A stretch of DNA of 64,000 nucleotides from Amborella trichopoda (Eukaryota; Streptophyta; Magnoliopsida; Amborellales; Amborellaceae), in NCBI RefSeq assembly GCF_000471905.2, contig NW_006498527.1, forward strand, positions 4,010,529 to 4,074,528, given 5' to 3'. Within the stretch, counting starts at the first letter, position 1; the number at the start of each line of letters is the position of its first letter. Positions 56,821-64,000 of this stretch are shown here, one piece after another. The position numbers and the translations under genes were made by a program. A model generated the notes under the pieces. It was not told where the DNA came from. It searched no databases and saw only the letters and a list, made by a program, of their open reading frames with translations.

Positions 56821-57800
56821 TGAGCTAACTCTCTCTCTACTTGACTTTATCTCTTTCTCTTTCTAAACTATCAAGGCTCTGGTGTCTCATGTGTGAGTTC
56901 CAAACTCGAGTGCATAGAGCTTAGGATCATTGTAAAAGACCTCTATGTTTTTTTGTATCCCTAGGACGAATTGCCTTGCACATCAAATAATATATCGAAG
57001 GAGGGTAAATATCGTCTTGAGATAGCGCTCCTGCGTGCCCGAAAACTAGAAAAGTTCGAGATCCTATTTTTGTAAATTGTACCATTTTCTGCCTCCATTT
57101 CACCTTACCAAAATTCCAACAATTCAAGACAATAGTTCATGGGTGAAAGAAATGAAACTGCCATAACTTCTTTGAATGTCATGAACCACGATTTTACTCG
57201 ACTCGAATGCTTCACAGGGCTGAATTTCAAGAGATGGCTGAATTTAGTATTGGGTGGAATGAGCTACCACTTGGTACTCTACAATAAGGGCCCTCCTATC
57301 CAAACATTTTTGGACAGCTAGAACAGTTTTTAGCCTCTCTCAATAGACTATTCTATGTAATTCTAGCAAGCATATCAGTGGGCTGACTCTCTCTCTCTAC
57401 TCAATTTTATCTCTTTCTCTCTCTAAACTATCAAGTTTCTAGTACCTCATGTGTGGGTTTCAGGCTCGAATGCATAAAGCTTAGGAACATTATAAATGAC
57501 CAATTTATTTTCTTGTATCCCGATGACAAATTACCCTTCTTATGCACATCAAATAATCTATCGAAAGGAGAAAAATATCGTCTTGAGATAGAGCTCATGT
57601 GTGTCCAAAACACAAGAAGAGTTCGAGATCCTATTTTTACAAATTTTACTATTTTCTGCCCCCATTTCACTCAACCAAAAATCCAACAATTCAAGATGAT
57701 AGTTCATGGGTGAAAGAAATGAAACTACTATAACTTCTTTGAAGGTCATGAATCACGATTTCACTTGACTCAAATGCTTCAACCGGCTGAATTTCAAGAG
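56706..57800 (+). repeat. Tandem duplication (~560 bp) of the Copia leader and gag start
   Basis: The block 56,706-57,236 recurs at 57,265-57,800. Shared landmarks are GGGCCCTCCTA, AGCCTCTCTCAATAGACTAT, AAACTATCAAG, CGTCTTGAGATAG and GAATTTCAAGAGATGGC, offset by 559-567 bp. Each copy ends in the first gag codons (LNFKRW). Only the second copy runs on into the rest of gag. Confidence 0.85.
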
Positions 57801-60800
57801 ATGGCAACAAAAGGTTCTCTTTTTGCTTACCACTCTCGAAGTCGCTTATATTGTCATCGAGTCAATGCTTGCACTGCCGCCACCATCGAATGAGTCCATC
57901 GACGAGCAAACTCATTCATATAAGATATGGATGGAGGACGACTATATATGCAAGGGTCATATCCTAAATGCCTTCGGTGGACCCGATCTATGATATGTAT
58001 GCCTTCATTGGGATGGTGAGAGAGCTATGGAAACAACTTGAGACCAAGTACCTCACGGAAGAGTCTCGTAATAAAAATTTCTAATCTCTAACTTCTTAGA
58101 TTTCAAATTCATTGAAAATATGCCTAATCTATCTCAAATTTATGAGTTGCAACTTATAGTCAATGAACTTAAAAATTGTGGTATTTCCATGGATGAATAT
58201 TTCCTAGTTGGCTAAATAATTCATAAGTTACCCCCATCTTGAAGAGAGTACCAAAAGAAGATGAAACTCAAGAGAGTTGATCTTGATTTGGTTCAACTTC
58301 AAATATCTCTTCGCATTGAAGAATAGAATAGACTTAGGGAAAAAAAAGATGAATCAATTAATTTTTACTCTAAGGCAAACTTTATTGAGCAAAAATCAAG
58401 TGCTCCATATAATAAGAAGCTTTTCTTTTTTAAAGTTCATAATAAAAATTACAAAGACCAAAAGTTTATTGCTAACAAAAATAAAAAGAAAGCCACTTGT
58501 TATGTATGTGGAAAACTGAGATACTATTCAAGAGACTGTCGGTACTGAAAAGGGCTCAAAAGGCCAAAAGACTAAGTGAACTTTACCACTGAAGAAAAAT
58601 TTGTAGCAATGGTCACCGAAGTAAATATGATCAATAAAGACAATAATAGATGGTGGGTCGATACCGGTGCTACCATTCATGTGTCTAATAATTGAGACAT
58701 ATTTAAGACTTTTGAACTAGTGGATAACACTAATTCAATTCAACTTGGAGCCCAAGCTATGGCAAATATGCTTGGAAAGGGTTCGGTGGAACTAAAGTTT
58801 AGTTCGGGAAAGGTACTCACCTTAGAAAATGTGTACAGCATACCAGACATTAGAAAAAACTTTGTTTCAAGATATATCTTGAACAAGAAGGGCTTTAAAA
58901 TGGTCATTGGGTCTGACAAACTCATCTGACCAAAAATAATATATATGTTGGTAAGGTATACTCATTTGATGGGATGTTTAAGTTTGATCTTGTTAATGAA
59001 ATGAATCGGTCTTCTGCATATTTTGTGACTTCTTGTAATATATGGCATGGTACAGTAGGACATGTTAATTATGTTTCTATTAAATCTTTGGTTAAATTAT
59101 GATTAATTTTTAATTGTGATAACTTAACTAAAGAAAAATGTGAAGTATGTGTACAAACAAAAATTACTAGAAAAGCATTTCTTTCAATTGAAAAAAATAA
59201 TGAATTGCTAGGACTTATACATAGTGATGTATGTGATTTAAATAATGTTCTAACTAGAGGTGGTAAAAGACATTTTATTACCTTTATTGATGATTTTTCT
59301 AGGTTTTCTTATATTTATTTATTTAGACATAAATATGAAGCGTTTGAAAATTTTAAAGTTTTCAAAGCGGAAGTTGAAAATCAACTTAGTAAGAAAATCA
59401 AAATTATTAGAAGTGATAGAGGAGGAGAATAGTTATCAAATAACTTTAATGAATTTTGTGAAAATAATGTCATTATTCATCAAGTAACTGCTCCATATAC
59501 CCCTCAACAAAATGGACTAACAGAAAGGAAAAATAGAACTTTAGTTGCTATGCTTATTTCTTCCTCTTTACCATTGAATTTGTGGGGTGAGGCTATATTA
59601 TGTGCATGTTTTATTTTGAATAGAATTCCATATAAAAAGAGTGATAAGACCCCTTATGACCTTTGGTTTGATAAAAAACCTTCTTTGAATTTTTTCAAAG
59701 TTTGGGGTTGTCTTGTATATGTTAGCCTTCCAAATCCTTAAAAAAATAAATTGGGTCCTAGAATATTTAAATGTGTTTTTGTGGCATATTCTCCAAATAG
59801 TAAAGCTTATAGATTTTGTGATATAAATTCTAACACAATTTTGGAATCTTGAAATATTAAATTTTTTGAAAATCTCACTTGTAAAAGTGAAGTGAATGAA
59901 TCTAGTAGCATGCAAAATGGAAACAATTATGAAAATGATGAATATGTTGATGAAAAACTTGTACATAATAATGATGATGAAATAATAGAACCAAGAAGAA
60001 GTAAAAGAATTAAAAGTGATCCATCTTACAACTTTATACCTGACTTTTATATTTATCTTGTTGAGGCCAATCAATATAAAATTTTGATCTCAATACCTTT
60101 AGTTTCAAATTTGGAGGAAGATCTTATATTTTTAAATGAAGCTTTGGTAATATCAAGTTGCAATTTTTTGGAGAGAAGCTATAAATAGTGAAATGGATTC
60201 CATTATAGCTAATAAAACTTGGAAATTAGTAGATCTTCCACCTAATTCTAAACACATTGATTGTAAATGGATTTTTTTTTTAAAAAAATGAATTATGATG
60301 GTTCTATTAGTAAATATAAAGCAAGATTTTTAAACAAAAATAAGGCATTGATTATTTTGACACATATGCAACAGTAGCAATAATTGCTACCATTAGATTG
60401 CTCTTAACAATAGCCTCCATTAATCACCTAATCATAAATCAAATGGATGTAAAAACTACCTTTTAAATGGTGACTTAGAAGAATAAATATTTATAGAACA
60501 ACCTGAAGGGTTTGTAATGCCAAGTCATGATAATAAAGTTTGTAAAATGGCTAAATCACTTTATGGACTAAAACAAGAACCTAAATAATAGCATAATAAA
60601 TTTGACAATGTGTTGATGTCAAATGGTTTTAAGAGAAATGATGTCGATAAATATGTATATAGTAAGAAAATAAATTATTTATATATCATAATATGTTTAT
60701 ATATGGATGACATACTTATCTTTGGCTCTAATCTAGAAACTAAAAAGTTCATCACATCTAACTTTGATATGAAGGACTTAGGTGAGGCTAATGTGATACT

Positions 60801-61640
60801 TGGTATCAAAATAGTGAGAAAAAAAAAGTATTAATTTTGACTTAATTTCACTACATTGAGAAAATGCTTAATAAATTTGAACATATGATAGTAAGTCAAT
60901 CTTTACCCCTATAGATCATCATATTAAGTTAAAGAAAAATAATGAGAGATGTGCATCTCAACTTGAATATGCCAGGGTAATTGATAATTTGATGTATGCA
61001 ATGACTAACACAATGCCTGACATTGCATATACGGTTGACAAACGTAGTAGATATATAAGTTGCCCAAGTAAAGAGCATTGGGATGCTAAATCTTGAGTAT
61101 TAAGATACTTGACATGAACTATCAATTATGGTATTATATATGTGGGTTATCCTGGAGTGTTGGAAGGGTATAGTGATGCTAATTGAAATAATGAAATCCA
61201 AGATTCACTATCAACATTCAAATGGATATTTGCATTAGAAGGTGGTGCGATATCATGGGTGTCCAATAAACAAACCTGTATTTCATGTTCTAGTATAGAA
61301 TCTAAAATTATTGCTTTAGACTCTGCCGGCAAAGAGGTCGAATGGCAAAAGAATTTGTTATATGACATTTCCATATGGCCAAAACTAATACATGCAATAA
61401 CAATATATTTTGATAATCAAACTACTATTGCGAGAGCCTATAATGATGTATATAATGGAAAAACATACATATTGCGAGAAAGTATAACTCCATTAAAATG
61501 TTAATTGGGGATGGAGTAATTAGTGTAGAATATGTAAGATCAAAAGAAAATTCAGTTGATCCTTTGACTAAAGGCCTTGCAAAAGATGACATTAGTAAGA
61601 TGTCAAAACGAATGGGGTTGAAGTCTATTGAGTAATCATC
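57765..61640 (+). pseudogene. Decayed Copia gag-pol
   Basis: Domains in Ty1/Copia order on the plus strand. Gag: LNFKRWQQKVLFLLTTL near 57,790, and a zinc knuckle CYVCGKLRYYSRDC at about 58,500-58,541 in which the usual His is Tyr. Protease: WWVDTGATIHVSN near 58,650. Integrase: WHGTVGHVN plus CEVC (zinc-binding part, 59,040-59,160), DVC and FIDDFSRFSYIYL near 59,220-59,320, then YTPQQNGLTERKNRTL near 59,500. Reverse transcriptase: LYMDDILIFGSN near 60,690-60,730. RNase H: WVSNKQTCISCSSIESKIIALD near 61,260-61,325, and SVDPLTKGLAKDDI near 61,550. At least a dozen stops and frameshifts break it. Integrase before RT places it in Copia. Confidence 0.92.
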
Positions 61641-62209
61641 TACAACGGGAACCCAACTTAGTCTTTTGTAACTTCCAATTTTTAGGTTCAATGTAGTAAA
61701 AACAAACTATACGTAAGGTTAGTTTGGTCACTAGATGACAAAATATAAAAGCATCCATTCATAAAAAATCCATAACGTGGATTAGTTTAGTGATGACCTG
61801 TATGTTAGTATGATGAGCTATGCTCTTAATGTTGTACATGGACTATATTTATAAGTCGGAGTATTTTATATATAGGGGCACTCTTGATAGACACACCTAT
61901 ATAAGTGTGGAAGCGATGTTGCTTTCTATGAGATGGACGCGTCTCTAGAGCACTTATGAAATCGATATATAAGCACAAAGCCCAAAACGTGTTGTAGCTA
62001 AAAAGACATCATAATTAAATATTATTTGTGAGTTATACTACCGGTTTGTTAAATAAACAACCTGGTTCAAAGCTATACGCTACTATGATACTTGATGAAC
62101 TTTGTAGTGTACACTCTAAGTGAAAGTTTAAATTGAAAGATACTTTCATAGTATGCAAATAATATATTTCCTATGTTTTATTTTGTTATTTTGAAATAGT
62201 TTAGAAAAT

Positions 62210-62756
62210 TGTTAGTATTTTTTGTTTAAAAATGCTTAAGTGTATTTCAAAACAACCACGTTGGTTTTATTGTACTTTCCTAAAATGCCTTTGTATAGAG
62301 AGAGAAAGATGTGGGTTTGAGTCCCACATTAAAGAGGAGAGAGTTTTTGAGCTATATTTAAGAGAAAATATTCTCATACAATATACTCTAGTAAAAAAGA
62401 GAGAGAAGGCACGTGTGTGGAGCACGCGCACGTGCATGAGCATGTGCGTGAGCATGTGCATGTGTGAGGGCAAGGGCGTGGGCAAAAGGGCGCTTGATAG
62501 TTCACTTTGCACTCACGTCGACATATGAAACGCCCTCGCACATGTGTGAGTCGAGCTTGTGGCTCGTTATCTTTTTGTGAGCCCAACTTGTAGGGGGATC
62601 CAACAGTCATCTAGCTATTGATGCGTGTGGGACATCCAACAGTCATCTAATCGTTAATGAGATGGAAGCTTGTAACAGCTGCTATTAAGTGCATGCAACT
62701 TTTAGCTGTTGGGGTCCATGTAACTTGTAGTTGTTGGGTGGTGCATGTAACTATTG
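62210..62756 (+). mobile_element. 3' LTR of the Copia element, truncated
   Basis: Starts TGTTAGTATTTTTTG and follows the 5' LTR to GTTGGGTGGTGCATGTAAC, after which the two part company: the 5' copy goes on with CCACCACCACAATAC, the 3' copy with different DNA from 62,757. The 570 bp between RNase H and this LTR (61,641-62,209) hold no gene, and no clear polypurine tract is seen. Confidence 0.75.
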
Positions 62757-64000
62757 TGCCCCGAAAAAGTGCCAAGAGGTCTGTGACCACCCCAACACCT
62801 ATCGAACACTCTACAAACTGATATGAAATAAATATAGTGCTGGAAATGTGATCGCCACCCTTAGAGGAGGCCAAAGAACCTATAATTATGCTTATGCAAA
62901 TCAATAAACTTGCATATTCATAATTCAAATTCAAATTACATTGTGGAATTCACTCAAAACCACAAATATTATACCAACCTTAAGATAAATTCTTAAGGGC
63001 CATAATACTCACTACAAAGAGCTCCAAGTATCCTTTACAAAACATTTGATCTTTGGTGTAAAAAGTTTTTTGCAAAAGTACTAAAGAAATGTAATATAAC
63101 AATGAAAATTTGACCTATGGAGGGAGAAGAGAGAGATGAAGATAAATCACGCAAAGCAATGTAAATTGTTAAACAAAATATGGGTTACCTTTTACAAGCC
63201 CCAAATCAGCAACTCCTTGAAGTCTTTGGAAGATGCACAAATTGGTTATGAATCAAGTAAGCTTTGTAGGTTCTCTCTTTTCTCAAAATAATTTAACATA
63301 ATAATAATATGGCCCCCAAAAGGTAACTTGAAAAAATCATGGTAGGGCTATTTATAGACTCTCGGAGGGGTACCCTATAAAAATTTGAGTGAAAATGGAA
63401 TCCAAGAAAAAAGGGAGCGACTTCAAATAGCGCCCTAGGGCGCTATTTCAAGTAGCTCCCTAAAGATATGCCATGTAAAAACGTGGGCCCCGGGGCTTTG
63501 ACACATGTCCAATATGCACGAAAATGAAGACACATATCCCAACGGCTAGCTGACTGAGCGAGGAGCTAATCCAAGTCACGCCCCTATTCGTTTAAGATTA
63601 GGGCGCGATTTGAAGTCATGCTCTGGAGCACTATTCAAAGTAATGCCCTGAAATTGGTGTGTTGGCCTCCATGCAAAATGTGGGCCCCAAATGTGTGCAA
63701 GTGTAATGTGAGTGGTGGAAATGATGACACGTGTCCCAACGGCTAGTTGACTGTGCGAGACGCTAATCCATGTTATAGCCCTATTTGGTTAAGATTAGGG
63801 TGCGATTGGGAGTCGGGCCCTGGAGCGTTATTCGAAGTAGTGCCCTGAAATGGGTATGTTGGCCTCCATGCCAAACATGGGCTCCACATGTATGACATGT
63901 GTTGCAAAAGCTACTCGGGTGATGCCACGTATATCAACTGTCATGCAAGAGGTAAATAAGACGCGACTTCGAATCACGCCCTGGGGCGTTATTCCAAGTA
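62757..64000. other. Unidentified repeat DNA with a terminal tandem array
   Basis: Replaces the expected end of the Copia 3' LTR. No coding domain seen. From about 63,420 to the window edge a unit of about 160-197 bp repeats: anchors of the type GCG-CTATT-CAAGTA lie at about 63,441, 63,629, 63,826 and 63,987. Each copy also carries CCCAACGGCTAG and TTAAGATTAGGG-type blocks. The first unit contains the palindrome TAGCGCCCTAGGGCGCTA. It may be an LTR or a satellite; the window ends before it can be told. Confidence 0.6.

Noticed and set aside
59598..60074. 158-codon minus-strand frame
   Set aside because: Antisense to Copia integrase and linker; Ile/Phe-rich as expected from AT-rich DNA.
63420..64000. 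CRISPR-like array
   Set aside because: Units are long, imperfect and lack unique spacers; this is plant nuclear DNA.

Overview
This is a stretch of nuclear DNA from a flowering plant. The evidence is spliced genes with GT-AG introns, plant-specific gene families (a Dof zinc-finger factor, the plant form of ATM, a 3xHMG-box protein) and very dense plant-type transposable elements. The species cannot be named from the sequence.

Layout. (1) Positions 1-5,669 are repeats with no recognised exon: a minus-strand LTR element whose interior is reduced to a primer-binding site and a polypurine tract, with a SINE nested in one LTR. (2) Positions 5,670-22,309 (minus strand) hold the first 17 coding exons of the DNA-damage checkpoint kinase ATM. 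They give 561 codons with continuous splice phase and no stop, and the gene runs off the left edge. Its introns carry two hAT-type elements, one MULE-type MITE, a repeat-filled element, a complete Helitron and a 5'-truncated Copia element. (3) 22,600-26,650 is AT-rich intergenic DNA with MITEs. (4) 26,695-29,835 is a broken fragment of an endogenous pararetrovirus (Caulimoviridae) with an AT-dinucleotide run at each end. (5) 30,066-40,500 holds an isolated long LTR, three LINE 3' fragments, two fold-back elements and MITE remnants. (6) 40,825-43,765 (plus strand) is a two-exon Dof transcription factor gene; its first exon (17 codons) is separated from the zinc-finger exon by a 2,047-bp intron. 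(7) 44,500-50,190 holds MITEs and a second long LTR. (8) 50,193-52,344 is a non-autonomous DNA transposon with long inverted ends that carries a 5'-inverted, 3'-truncated copy of a 3xHMG-box gene. (9) 52,400-55,930 is a MITE cluster. (10) 56,172-62,756 is a decayed Copia retrotransposon with a duplicated leader. (11) 62,757-64,000 is unidentified repeat DNA ending in a tandem array.

Only ATM and the Dof gene look like working host genes, and nothing suggests they act together. The most unusual objects are the transposon with the rearranged HMG-box fragment, the pararetrovirus fragment between AT runs, and one MITE family with at least seven copies, six of them with 9-bp target duplications that match at 8 or 9 positions or are exact.
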